Source: Thalassobacillus sp043497085 (GTDB taxonomy: Bacteria > Bacillota > Bacilli > Bacillales > Halobacillaceae). From it: a DNA stretch of 35,231 nt. The DNA is taken from NCBI GenBank assembly GCA_043497085.1, contig JBIEKI010000026.1. One strand, written 5' to 3'. Position 1 is the first letter of the stretch. Every line of letters begins with the position of its first letter. The position numbers were made by a program, and so were the translations under genes. Of this stretch, positions 22,327 through 30,511 are shown one piece after another. Below the pieces are notes generated by a model. The model was not told where the DNA came from. It worked only from the letters and a program-made list of their open reading frames with translations, and made no database searches.

Positions 22327-22932
22327 TTAAACCACCATCCCAATCAAATAGACACTTGTAAAGATAAATATCCAAACAACATCAAGAAAGTGCCAATAGA
22401 GACTGATTATAAATGTTTTCCTGCTTGTCACAGGAGTCAACCCGCGCTTAGCAAGTTGGATCAACAACAGGGCTGCCCAGCCAATACCTAAGGTGACGTG
22501 CAGCCCATGTGTTCCTGCCAATGTGAAGAAGGCGGACCAGAAGGCGCTGGACTGCAGGGTAGCGCCTTCGTGTGCGTAATGGATAAACTCATATATTTCA
22601 AAACCAAGGAAGCTTAGACCAAGCACCAATGTGATAACGAGCCAGGTCATCAGGCCTTTCAAGGAACCTCTTCGCATATGATGGATTGCTATCCCACAAG
22701 TGAAACTGCTTGTTAACAGAAGAAATGTCATAATCAGCACAGTTTTTATCTCAAATAATTCACCTGGGGTAGGTGCATCCGCTGTCCGTCCAAATAATAC
22801 AGCGTAGGTCGCAAATAAGGTGGAGAATAGAACAATTTCCGCAGCAAGGAAAATCCAAAAGCCTAGAATGCTCATTCGACCTTCTTGTGTACGATATTCT
22901 AATGGGCCGGATTTCAATTCATGTGCACTCAT
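22327..22932 (-). CDS. qoxC: Cytochrome aa3 quinol oxidase subunit III
   Basis: A 201-residue membrane protein with five predicted segments. The core MSILGFWIFLAAEIVLFSTLFATYAVLF with the family Glu, and later TLAGTHGLHVTLGIGWAALL and SLYWHFLDVVWIFIFTSVYLIG, are the clear signs of heme-copper oxidase subunit III; 201 residues is close to B. subtilis QoxC. ATG 22932 (MSAHELKSG) has GGGGGT before it and begins one base after the qoxB stop codon. It works as a stable part of the proton-pumping complex in the membrane. Confidence 0.93.
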   Translation of the reverse strand: MSAHELKSGPLEYRTQEGRMSILGFWIFLAAEIVLFSTLFATYAVLFGRTADAPTPGELFEIKTVLIMTFLLLTSSFTCGIAIHHMRRGSLKGLMTWLVITLVLGLSFLGFEIYEFIHYAHEGATLQSSAFWSAFFTLAGTHGLHVTLGIGWAALLLIQLAKRGLTPVTSRKTFIISLYWHFLDVVWIFIFTSVYLIGMVV

Positions 22933-22933
22933 G

Positions 22934-24868
22934 TTATAACCCCCTTGCTTCGCGTTCGATCCGCTTAATTTCATCTACTTCAACATGATAACCCTCATCA
23001 TAATCAAACGAGCGTATTCCCATCATAATCAGGACACCGACGAGCCCGATCACTGCCAGGGTAATCCATTCAAATATCAGCGCGAAACTGGCAAAAGCAG
23101 CGATAGCCATCATGATGATTGGCTGCCCTGTATTACTCGGCATATGAATTGGCTCAAGCTTTTCTTCATCAAATGTGGTTTCACCTTTTTCCTTCATCGC
23201 TAAGAAAGCATCGTACTTATCTGCATGAGGTACAGTAGCGAAATTATAGAACGGTACTGGAGTAGGAGTCGCCCATTCAAGGGTACGTCCATCCCAAGAA
23301 TCACCTGTTTTTTCACGTTCGCTGTTGCGGTAGCTGTAGTAGATGTTGAATACGAAAATAGCGAATCCGACACCCATTCCAAACGCACCGACTGTAGAGA
23401 TGACATTCAATGGCATCCACTCTGGAATAATATAGAATACTCGGCGCGGCATACCGTCTAAGCCAACGAAGTATTGCGGGAAAAACGTAACATGGAATCC
23501 GATGACGAAGAACCAGAATGCCAGTTTTCCGATCCGCTCATTAAGCTTATGGCCAAACATTTTCGGATACCAGTATTCCAGGCCTGCAAAGCAGGCGAAC
23601 ACTGTTCCGGCAATCAACACATAATGGAAGTGAGCGATCAGGAAATACGAGTTATGAAACTGATAGTCTGCTGCTGCCATACCAAGCATGACACCGGTGA
23701 CCCCACCGAGAACAAAACTCGGGATGAATGCCAGCGACCACATCATCGGTGTAGTGAACTCTATTTTTGACTTATACAGTGTTGCAAGCCAGTTAAAGAT
23801 CTTCACTCCGGTAGGTACAGCAATCAACATTGTTGATACAGAGAATACGGAGTTAACGAATGCCCCGGCCCCCATAGTGAAGAAATGGTGTACCCAGACA
23901 AGGAAACTCAATCCGGCAATCAAAATCATTGACCAGACCATGGCGTGATACCCAAACAATCGCTTACGTGCAAAGGTAGCGATGACTTCGGAGAAGATAC
24001 CAAATGCCGGTAAGATGACGATATAAACTTCCGGGTGTCCCCACATCCAGAATAAGTTCGCCCACATCATCGGCATCCCTTCACCGGTTACTGTAAAGAA
24101 CTGGGATCCGAAGATACGGTCGATGGTCAATAATGCCAAAGCAACGGTTAAAATCGGAAAAGCAAAAATGATGATGAAACAAGTGACAAGTGTAGACCAG
24201 GAGAAAATTGGCATCTTGAATAATTTCATTCCTGGTGCACGCATTTTAAGAATCGTCACCATCAAATTAATTCCTGTGGCCAGGGTACCTATCCCGGACA
24301 GCTGTAATCCCATCAAGTAAAAGTTCTGTCCTGGTCCCGGGCTCATAGCTGCTCCTGATAACGGTGTGTAGCTTGTCCAACCTGCGTCAGGGGAACCGCC
24401 AATGACGAATGAAATATTGAATAACATCGCTCCAAAAAAGAACGACCAGAAGCTCAATGCGTTCACAAACGGAAAGGCGAAATCGCGAGCCCCGATTTGC
24501 AGCGGAACGATGATGTTCATCAAGCCGATCAAGAATGGCATCGCCATAAAGATAATCATGATCGTTCCATGGGTAGTAAAGATTTCATCATAGTGCTGGG
24601 CGTTCAGGAAGTTCATATTTGGAAACGCCAGCTGTACGCGCATCATGAGAGCATCCATACCACCACGGAATAACATTGCTAACGCGCTTAAAATGTACAT
24701 AATTCCGATTTTTTTATGATCAACGGTCGTCAGCCACTCACGCCATAACCATCCCCATCTTTTAAAATAGGTGAGGAGAAAAATGACGGCACTGGTAACC
24801 AATACAATGGAAACCATTCCGCCGTATACGAGTGGTTCACCGGTTACAAAAAATTCATCTAGCTTCAT
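22934..24868 (-). CDS. qoxB: Cytochrome aa3 quinol oxidase subunit I
   Basis: Catalytic subunit, 644 residues, with ~14 membrane segments. FTTHGTIMIIFMAMP contains the heme a ligand, WGHPEVYIVILPAFG the copper B His and the cross-linked Tyr, and VWVHHFFTMGAG the two other copper His residues. NSYFLIAHFHYVLIAGT carries the heme a and a3 ligands. It transfers electrons from quinol to oxygen and pumps protons. It follows qoxA after 26 bases, with AGCAGGTGAAC as ribosome site. The C-terminus (VEVDEIKRIEREARGL) is charged. Confidence 0.96.
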   Translation of the reverse strand: MKLDEFFVTGEPLVYGGMVSIVLVTSAVIFLLTYFKRWGWLWREWLTTVDHKKIGIMYILSALAMLFRGGMDALMMRVQLAFPNMNFLNAQHYDEIFTTHGTIMIIFMAMPFLIGLMNIIVPLQIGARDFAFPFVNALSFWSFFFGAMLFNISFVIGGSPDAGWTSYTPLSGAAMSPGPGQNFYLMGLQLSGIGTLATGINLMVTILKMRAPGMKLFKMPIFSWSTLVTCFIIIFAFPILTVALALLTIDRIFGSQFFTVTGEGMPMMWANLFWMWGHPEVYIVILPAFGIFSEVIATFARKRLFGYHAMVWSMILIAGLSFLVWVHHFFTMGAGAFVNSVFSVSTMLIAVPTGVKIFNWLATLYKSKIEFTTPMMWSLAFIPSFVLGGVTGVMLGMAAADYQFHNSYFLIAHFHYVLIAGTVFACFAGLEYWYPKMFGHKLNERIGKLAFWFFVIGFHVTFFPQYFVGLDGMPRRVFYIIPEWMPLNVISTVGAFGMGVGFAIFVFNIYYSYRNSEREKTGDSWDGRTLEWATPTPVPFYNFATVPHADKYDAFLAMKEKGETTFDEEKLEPIHMPSNTGQPIIMMAIAAFASFALIFEWITLAVIGLVGVLIMMGIRSFDYDEGYHVEVDEIKRIEREARGL

Positions 24869-24894
24869 AGCTGTTCACCTGCTTTCTTCGATAA

Positions 24895-25833
24895 CTAGTC
24901 ATGCTTACCATCGCCTTTAACCTCATTTTCCAAATGTAATAGTTCCTGGTAGGCATCATAATGACGCTTGATAGCGTAGTCGCGGCCATCATTCGTTCCG
25001 TGATCTACCCACTCCAGGTGAGTATTGGAAAACGCCATTTGCTCGTCCAGGACACTAGGTGTAAGCAGTTCATCATATTTTTCCTGGGTCAGTTCAGGTG
25101 CTTCGTTCTTTGTTTCTTGTACCCAGTTATTGAACGATTCTTCTTCTTGTGCGTGCACTTTGAATGTCTGTTCGGTAAAACCTTCTCCATTGAAGTTGCC
25201 ATTCCGGCCATCATAAGTGCCAGGCTCATCTGCTTGCAGATACAGGGTATTTTCCATCCCGGCCATGTTGTATTTCTGACCGCCCAGTTGAGGAATCCAG
25301 AGTGCTGCCATGGAATCTGCTGATGACAGACGGAATTCAATAGCTCGGTCAGTTGGAATATGAAGGTAATTCACAGTTTCAATATTTTGTTCCGGATAAC
25401 TGAAGAACCATTTCCAGTCTGCTGAAGTAGCATAGATCACTAATGGTTCTTTATCTCCTGATGATTCCGGCGGTTTTTCCAGATCAAACAGTGTGTTTAC
25501 CGTAGGTACGGATAAAATGATGACAATGATTAATGGAATAACTGTCCAAACAATCTCAATAGCTGTGTTGCCATGAAGGTGTGGATCATAATCTTTATCG
25601 CCTCTGCCAGGGCGGTTTCGATATTTGATTACCATATAGGCGAACAGGGCAAACACTACGACCACGATGCCCAGCATGAACCAAAGTGAAAATACGATTA
25701 GATCTTTCTGACTTTGACCGACCGGTCCTTTTGGATCAAGTACAGTCAGTTCACTGCATCCGCTTAATAAAAAGACGAGGGAAAGCGGGAGCAATGCCAG
25801 CCATCTTCTCCAATGATGCTGTTTATGTCTCAT
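24895..25833 (-). CDS. qoxA: Cytochrome aa3 quinol oxidase subunit II (lipoprotein)
   Basis: A 312-residue protein, exported and lipidated: the signal ends in the lipobox LLSGC near residue 25. Two membrane segments follow (about 44-70 and 90-112). The periplasmic-side domain (WKWFFSYPEQNIETVNYLHIPTD) lacks the CuA Cys pair, as expected for a quinol rather than cytochrome c oxidase: the positions that would bind copper read MAALWIPQLGGQKYNMAGM without Cys. ATG 25833 follows AGGAG by 11 bases. First gene of the qox operon. Confidence 0.93.
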   Translation of the reverse strand: MRHKQHHWRRWLALLPLSLVFLLSGCSELTVLDPKGPVGQSQKDLIVFSLWFMLGIVVVVFALFAYMVIKYRNRPGRGDKDYDPHLHGNTAIEIVWTVIPLIIVIILSVPTVNTLFDLEKPPESSGDKEPLVIYATSADWKWFFSYPEQNIETVNYLHIPTDRAIEFRLSSADSMAALWIPQLGGQKYNMAGMENTLYLQADEPGTYDGRNGNFNGEGFTEQTFKVHAQEEESFNNWVQETKNEAPELTQEKYDELLTPSVLDEQMAFSNTHLEWVDHGTNDGRDYAIKRHYDAYQELLHLENEVKGDGKHD

Positions 25834-25903
25834 GAAGTCATGCACTCCTATCAAACTAATTATTATTACTATGGATATAGTGAAAACTCAATGCGTGAAA
25901 CAG

Positions 25904-25912
25904 ATTATAGCA
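25904..25912 (-). promoter_or_regulatory. Extended -10 promoter of the qox operon
   Basis: On the minus strand, TGCTATAAT at 25912-25904 is a perfect extended -10. No good -35 is at the usual distance. The -10 lies 70 bases before the qoxA start. Confidence 0.6.
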
Positions 25913-25966
25913 TTGTAATACCCCCATTGCGGTGCAGTTAACTAATTTGTAAAATAAAGTTCACTT

Positions 25967-25990
25967 TTTTGTGGAATTTTCGACACAAAA
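25967..25990. promoter_or_regulatory. Inverted repeat upstream of qox
   Basis: TTTTGTG (25967-25973) and CACAAAA (25984-25990) are perfect complements, 10 bases apart, about 60 bases upstream of the qox -10. It could bind a redox or oxygen regulator (Rex or ResD sites also contain TTTGTG), but the spacing fits neither consensus exactly. Confidence 0.4.
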
Positions 25991-25998
25991 TGTTCAAA

Positions 25999-26014
25999 TT
26001 ACAAGCGCTTTCAA
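25999..26014. promoter_or_regulatory. Possible cre (CcpA) site upstream of qox
   Basis: TTACAAGCGCTTTCAA has the symmetric AAGCGCTT core of cre and agrees with the consensus at 12 of 14 positions. It lies about 90 bases upstream of the qox -10, so if used it would be far upstream. Confidence 0.35.
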
Positions 26015-26059
26015 GCAATTAAAGGAAATGAAGGGAGGAGATACCCATGTTTTGAGCAT

Positions 26060-26088
26060 AAAAAAACGAGCCGTATAGGGGCTCGTTT
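26060..26088 (-). terminator. Terminator of ygaE
   Basis: On the minus strand ACGAGCC pairs with GGCTCGT, followed by T7. It lies downstream of the ygaE stop codon and a repeat. Confidence 0.8.
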
Positions 26089-26156
26089 TGTTGTTGGCTA
26101 GGAAATTATAAAGTTTTCTTTTTGTTGATAACCTTCGGTAGTGGGTGTCATCCAGC

Positions 26157-26268
26157 TCCAGCGCCTACCCCCTCGAGGTCTTAAGTCAAGCCTCTCTGTG
26201 ACAAAGAACGTCACGCCGAGGCTTGTCTTAAGCTTGTCGGGGGTGAGCAAGGCGCTTGCGCTTTTGTT
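26157..26268. repeat. Second type of intergenic palindromic repeat
   Basis: AGCGCC, CCCCC, CTTAAG, CAAGCCTC and GTGAC on the left are mirrored by GTCAC, GAGGCTTG, CTTAAG, GGGGG and GGCGCT on the right. Differs from copies A-C. I remember very similar sequences (CTCCAGCGCCTA...CAAGGCGCTTGCGCTTTTG) between genes in many Bacillus-like genomes; the name of the family is not known to me. It lies in the 3' region of ygaE. Confidence 0.7.
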
Positions 26269-26272
26269 CAAA

Positions 26273-27352
26273 CTATCTGGCTTGCTTCTGTTCAAAGATG
26301 TTTCGGTGTCTTTCATAATGAAAGTGCTGATAGCTTTGCAGAATACGCTTCAAATGTTCCAGGTGGTGGTGATATTCCATAAGCTGGGATGCTAAGGGCA
26401 GGAAAACGAGCTTATCAGGGTCGCGGTCATCTTCATAGATTCGGATCAACCTTTCTACCAGAATGGGAATATTAGGTTCCTCTGTTTCCCGCAATGATTC
26501 TTTGTGGGTCTTTCTGATTCGTCCCATCAGACTAAGAATCAATTTTTCATGGGCATGAATGACTTTATCCAATTCTGTGACCAGTACTTCTTTGAACGCA
26601 GGTGGTATGTTATCAATATCACCCTCCAGGCGGTGGAAGGCTTTCAATACATCGAATGATTTCTTGGTAGTAGCAATCAACTGGCGGAAAAGCACCATCT
26701 TCCTGGCTTTGGCAAAACGATTCTTCTTTAAATAGGTCCGTTCTTCTTTGTATAAGAGGTACGTTTGGTCGATATATCGTATTTCATCCTGAAGCCTGTT
26801 CATTTCAGTTTTCAAAGCAGGTTCATCATTGAGGTGCCGGATGGTGACTCGGAGCCATTGCAGTATATCACTTGTATTACGATCAATTTGCCGGAACAGA
26901 TTCGTTTCATATTTCGGGGGGACGAACGCAAGATTTACCGCAAAAGCGGACAATATGCCGATCATCAATGAAGTGAAACGTGCTCCCGCGTAGGGAAGGA
27001 AAGCCATTTGTGTCGGTTCCATTAATAAAATTAATGCTACTACGGCGAAGATAATCGTGTTTTCATTCATCTTTAACTGCATATTCAAAGCAATGACAAG
27101 GATAATGGAAAAGCCGACGATAAAAGCGCCATCTCCTAACGTATAGTAGACGATGATGGCGACAGCAACCGCAATGATATTCGCTTGTATTTGTTCGAGC
27201 ACGGTTTGATAGGAGCGGTAAATAGACGGCTGAATAGAAAAAACAGCGGCAATTCCCGCAACAACAGGGGTAGTTAATTCGGTTAAAGAAGCGATATATA
27301 CAGCCACAGCAACTGCAAGTCCTGTTTTCATCATTCTGGCGCCCAGTTTCAT
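26273..27352 (-). CDS. ygaE: Membrane protein YgaE (UPF0421)
   Basis: A 359-residue protein with six hydrophobic segments in the first ~150 residues (MMKTGLAVAVAVYIASL, TPVVAGIAAVFSI, NIIAVAVAIIVYYTL and others), then a long charged cytoplasmic part (from about residue 160) with helical heptads. This is the aromatic acid exporter/FUSC-like UPF0421 family, of which YgaE of B. subtilis is a member; substrate unknown. ATG 27352 (MKLGAR) follows AAAGGTG by 6-7 bases, better than the upstream in-frame starts. Next to hemL, as in B. subtilis. Confidence 0.87.
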   Translation of the reverse strand: MKLGARMMKTGLAVAVAVYIASLTELTTPVVAGIAAVFSIQPSIYRSYQTVLEQIQANIIAVAVAIIVYYTLGDGAFIVGFSIILVIALNMQLKMNENTIIFAVVALILLMEPTQMAFLPYAGARFTSLMIGILSAFAVNLAFVPPKYETNLFRQIDRNTSDILQWLRVTIRHLNDEPALKTEMNRLQDEIRYIDQTYLLYKEERTYLKKNRFAKARKMVLFRQLIATTKKSFDVLKAFHRLEGDIDNIPPAFKEVLVTELDKVIHAHEKLILSLMGRIRKTHKESLRETEEPNIPILVERLIRIYEDDRDPDKLVFLPLASQLMEYHHHLEHLKRILQSYQHFHYERHRNIFEQKQAR

Positions 27353-27440
27353 GGTCATCACCTTTTCTGCATGTAATTAAATCTACTATTACCTTAAGTT
27401 ATTTAAAATAGAAAGTGAAATAATAAGAAAGTACATAACC

Positions 27441-27472
27441 AAAACAAAAGCTCCCGGAAATCGTCCGGGAGC
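27441..27472 (-). terminator. Terminator of hemL
   Basis: On the minus strand GCTCCCGG pairs with CCGGGAGC, followed by TTTTGTTTT. It lies 15 bases beyond the hemL stop codon. Confidence 0.8.
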
Positions 27473-27486
27473 AAGAATACATGTTT

Positions 27487-28782
27487 TTATTCAGCAGCCA
27501 TCGTTTTGAAAGTATGTTCTACAGCTGAGATAGTTGCCTCTATATCCTCATCTTTATGAGCTGTGGTTAAGAACCAGGCTTCATATTTAGAAGGAGCCAG
27601 ATTGATCCCTTGATGAAGCATTAATTGGAAAAAGCGTGCAAACATTTCGCCGTCCGTATTTTCGGCTTGCTCGTAATTTTCAATGGTTTCATTAGTGAAA
27701 TAAATAGTAAGTGCACCTTTCAACCGGTTGATAGAAATCGGGATATCATACCGTGAAGCGCTGTTTTTAATTCCTTCTTCTAATTTAGCTCCTAAGCGAT
27801 CCAATTCATCATATATACCGTCCTGCTGTAACACTTCAAGACAGGCAATTCCTGAGGCCATGGATGCTGGGTTCCCGGCCATAGTCCCTGCCTGGTAGGC
27901 TGGTCCGAGCGGTGCAACCTGTTCCATAATATCTGCTCGACCACCGTAGGCGCCTATTGGTAAACCCCCACCAATGATTTTACCCATCGCGGTCATGTCC
28001 GGCTCGATTCCCAGGAGCTGCTGTGCACTACCATAAGTAAAGCGGAAGGCTGTTATCACTTCATCATAAATGACAAGAGCGCCTGCCTGGTGAGCGAGTT
28101 CATTCACTTGTTCCAGGAATCCAGGTTTGGGTTCGACGATGCCGAAGTTGCCGACAATCGGTTCTACTAGAATACCTGCAACTTCATCTCCCCAACGTTC
28201 CAGTGCTTGTTTAAAAGGCTCAATATCATTAAAAGGAACCGTAATAACATCAGATGCAATGGAAGCTGGAACCCCGGCCGAGTCAGGTGTCCCTAGCGTG
28301 GAAGGGCCAGACCCTGCGGCAACAAGAACCAAATCAGAATGGCCGTGATAACAGCCGGCGAACTTGATGATTTTATTACGGCCAGTATATGCACGTGCTA
28401 CACGGATGGTTGTCATTACTGCTTCTGTTCCAGAATTGACGAACCTGACTTTGTCCATCGAAGGAATAGCCTCTTTCAACATACGGGCAAACTGATTTTC
28501 AAGCGCAGTTGGTGTTCCGTATAAAACACCGTTGTGAGCCGCTTTGGTGATGGCTTCGGTAATATGTGGATGGGCATGACCTGTAATGATCGGGCCATAA
28601 GCACCAAGGTAGTCGATGTATTTATTACCATCAACGTCCCAAAAATAAGCGCCGTCTGCTTTTTCCATATAAACAGGTGCTTCACCTCCTACCGCTTTGT
28701 ACGAACGGGAAGGAGAGTTGACCCCCCCAACAATATGAGTTAGTGCTTCTTCATGTAATTGTACTGATTTTGAAAAATTCAT
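27487..28782 (-). CDS. hemL: Glutamate-1-semialdehyde 2,1-aminomutase
   Basis: PLP enzyme that turns glutamate-1-semialdehyde into 5-aminolevulinate for heme and cobalamin precursors; 431 residues. The PLP Lys is in MGKIIGGGLPIGAYGG, the nearby phosphate-binding and substrate regions include RFVNSGTEAVMTTIRVARAYTGR, and VIYDEVITAFR carries the Asp that contacts the pyridine N. ATG 28782 (MNFSKSVQLHEEAL) has GGGAGG upstream; a much longer reading upstream would add ~26 residues without a site. B. subtilis has two such enzymes (HemL and GsaB); the position next to ygaE and bcp agrees with gsaB, so the symbol could be either. Confidence 0.92.
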   Translation of the reverse strand: MNFSKSVQLHEEALTHIVGGVNSPSRSYKAVGGEAPVYMEKADGAYFWDVDGNKYIDYLGAYGPIITGHAHPHITEAITKAAHNGVLYGTPTALENQFARMLKEAIPSMDKVRFVNSGTEAVMTTIRVARAYTGRNKIIKFAGCYHGHSDLVLVAAGSGPSTLGTPDSAGVPASIASDVITVPFNDIEPFKQALERWGDEVAGILVEPIVGNFGIVEPKPGFLEQVNELAHQAGALVIYDEVITAFRFTYGSAQQLLGIEPDMTAMGKIIGGGLPIGAYGGRADIMEQVAPLGPAYQAGTMAGNPASMASGIACLEVLQQDGIYDELDRLGAKLEEGIKNSASRYDIPISINRLKGALTIYFTNETIENYEQAENTDGEMFARFFQLMLHQGINLAPSKYEAWFLTTAHKDEDIEATISAVEHTFKTMAAE

Positions 28783-28861
28783 AGTAAACCTCCCTGAAAT
28801 AATTCCAACTTTTATTGTAGCATGGCTTGTCCTGAAAGAAACAGCAGAGTAATTACCCAAT

Positions 28862-28907
28862 GTAAAAAGACTACCCGGATTAGTGAGACAAACGAGTAGT
28901 CTTTTAC
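28862..28907 (-). terminator. Terminator of the yjcZ-like gene
   Basis: GTAAAAGACTAC pairs with GTAGTCTTTTTAC on the minus strand; T5 closes the second arm. It ends the very short transcript starting above 29020. Confidence 0.7.
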
Positions 28908-28930
28908 AAATTGAGGTGGTTTATTGTGAA

Positions 28931-29020
28931 TTAATAAAGATATGCTGCGCCAACAATAATCAAAAGAATGAACAACACGACAATCAGCGCAAAGCCGCTG
29001 TTGTAACCGCCATAACCCAT
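28931..29020 (-). CDS. YjcZ-type small sporulation protein
   Basis: A 29-residue protein, too short for most gene finders. The start MGYGGYNSGFAL is the signature of the YjcZ/SscA-like family of spore coat-associated peptides, followed by one membrane helix (IVVLFILLIIVGAAYLY). GGGGGGTGG lies 5-6 bases before the ATG. On the minus strand CATAAGATA (29059-29051) fits the -10 of mother-cell sigma factors (CATANNNTA), which would place it under SigE or SigK. A terminator follows. Role: possibly spore coat or germination; not shown here. Confidence 0.8.
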   Translation of the reverse strand: MGYGGYNSGFALIVVLFILLIIVGAAYLY

Positions 29021-29128
29021 TCATTCCACCCCCCTTTGCCACGTTTACGATATCTTATGAAGGTAAGGTGGAAATGGACTGTGCGTTCAACCTAAAAAAT
29101 TGTAGGAGTTTCTGGTTATGGGGATGAT

Positions 29129-29815
29129 TCATCGTTTAAGAATGAATTTGTAGCCTTTTCCTCTTATAGTCTGGATAACATTTTCAAGGCCTATATTGGA
29201 AAGCTTTTTCCGTAATCTATTTATATTGACAGACAACGTGTTATCATCCAGGCTGCCGATATCTTTCGTCAGTAAGTGGATCAGCTGTTCACGCGGTAAA
29301 AGCTGGTCAGGGTACTGGATGAACGCTTTCATAAGAAAAAACTCATTCCTCGTCAGTGATTGTTTTTTCTCATTATAAGTGATTTCCATCGGTCGCAGTT
29401 TAAGCCCGGAGTTTATTTCAGAAACTTCACGACCGGATTGATTGATATCTTCTTCATATACTCTACGCATGACTCGATTTATTTTCGTGTGCAATAAATT
29501 CGAATTCAACGGTTTTACCAAGTAATCATCAGCTCCATTTTCAATCGCTTTCACCTGATTCATATCGGAATGAGACGCGGCTATCAATAAAATGGGACAT
29601 TTGGAGCTTTCGCGGAGCTGTCGGGTCCAATAGAGTCCGTCGAAATTTGGTGAACCAACTGTTATCAATACAAGGTGCGGTTCATAAGCGATGAACTCAG
29701 CTGCAATACGATCATAATCCTGCGTTTGGAAAAGCTGAAACCCATTCCCGGTAAGTGATTCTCTAAGGAAGGAAGCAACTTGCAAGTCATCCTCTATAAT
29801 AAAAATTCGCTTCAT
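29129..29815 (-). CDS. Orphan OmpR-type response regulator lacking the phosphoacceptor Asp
   Basis: A 228-residue BceR/GraR-like protein: receiver (1-~120) and winged-helix DNA-binding domain (~130-228, LTRNEFFLMKAFIQYPDQLL, then DDNTLSVNINRLRKKLSNIG and RGKGYKF). The receiver keeps the acidic pair (Glu8, Asp9/Asp10) and Lys in DYLVKP, but the phosphoacceptor position is Thr52 (LVLITVGSP where LVLLDVxLP is usual), and the Thr/Ser switch position reads Ala (LLIAASH). It therefore probably works without phosphorylation. No histidine kinase lies next to it. Neighbours are a yjcZ-like gene and a K+ channel in the other direction. The targets are unknown. Confidence 0.85.
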   Translation of the reverse strand: MKRIFIIEDDLQVASFLRESLTGNGFQLFQTQDYDRIAAEFIAYEPHLVLITVGSPNFDGLYWTRQLRESSKCPILLIAASHSDMNQVKAIENGADDYLVKPLNSNLLHTKINRVMRRVYEEDINQSGREVSEINSGLKLRPMEITYNEKKQSLTRNEFFLMKAFIQYPDQLLPREQLIHLLTKDIGSLDDNTLSVNINRLRKKLSNIGLENVIQTIRGKGYKFILKR

Positions 29816-30034
29816 AACGTCACCTTTTCATCCGATTTGTCCTCAGTATAAATTACGATGGTAATAAATATCTATTTTAATGATTGCTATTTCCTATATT
29901 TATTATCGGCCGTAGGGGGGATTGATTTAGAAATTTATACCAATATATGCTGGGAAATTTCAGTATGTATAGTTGGGGCAGTGGAGCGCATAAGTTTGTA
30001 AGAGATACCTATTCCTTCGTTAAGGAGAAAATAT

Positions 30035-30445
30035 ATGATAGAAACGATATTGCTTCTTTTCATAACACTGTTGCTCATCGTCAGTTTGACTTCATTCTTT
30101 CGAGAGTTGATTTCGGATAACCATCACTTCTCATTAACAGTATTTACTGGGTTGCTTATTTTATATGCAATTGTCATGAGCGGATTCGGATTGATTTATT
30201 TCATTCTTTCTATGAATGGTATCCCGCTATTAGCAGGAGGAGGGTTACAGCAGGAAGCATTACTGGATCGTATAGGACAGGCTATCTATTTCAGTGGGGT
30301 CACATTGTTGACAGTAGGTTACGGAGATATCATCCCCATTGGCTGGGGAAGGCCGATCGCCTTGTTTGAAGCATTGATCGGTTATACTATTCCTGCTGCT
30401 ATGTTTGTCAGAGTAGTCTATGGTTCCAGGCATCCGACTGAGTAA
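30035..30445 (+). CDS. Two-pore-helix potassium channel protein
   Basis: A 136-residue membrane protein of the ion channel (Ion_trans_2) family. Three hydrophobic stretches (about 3-22, 32-58, 100-130) surround the pore loop YFSGVTLLTVGYGDIIPIG, whose TVGYGD is the K+ selectivity filter. The missing C-terminal RCK or cyclic nucleotide domain means it may be gated by another means or need partners. Ribosome site AAGGAG lies before the ATG. It is divergent from the response regulator; 67 bases follow before bcp, with no clear terminator. Confidence 0.85.
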   Translation: MIETILLLFITLLLIVSLTSFFRELISDNHHFSLTVFTGLLILYAIVMSGFGLIYFILSMNGIPLLAGGGLQQEALLDRIGQAIYFSGVTLLTVGYGDIIPIGWGRPIALFEALIGYTIPAAMFVRVVYGSRHPTE

Positions 30446-30511
30446 GATTGGAAATCACAGTCCCTTTCCTGTACGCTAATAATAGAACAAAACTTTAGGA
30501 GGGGACCTTTC

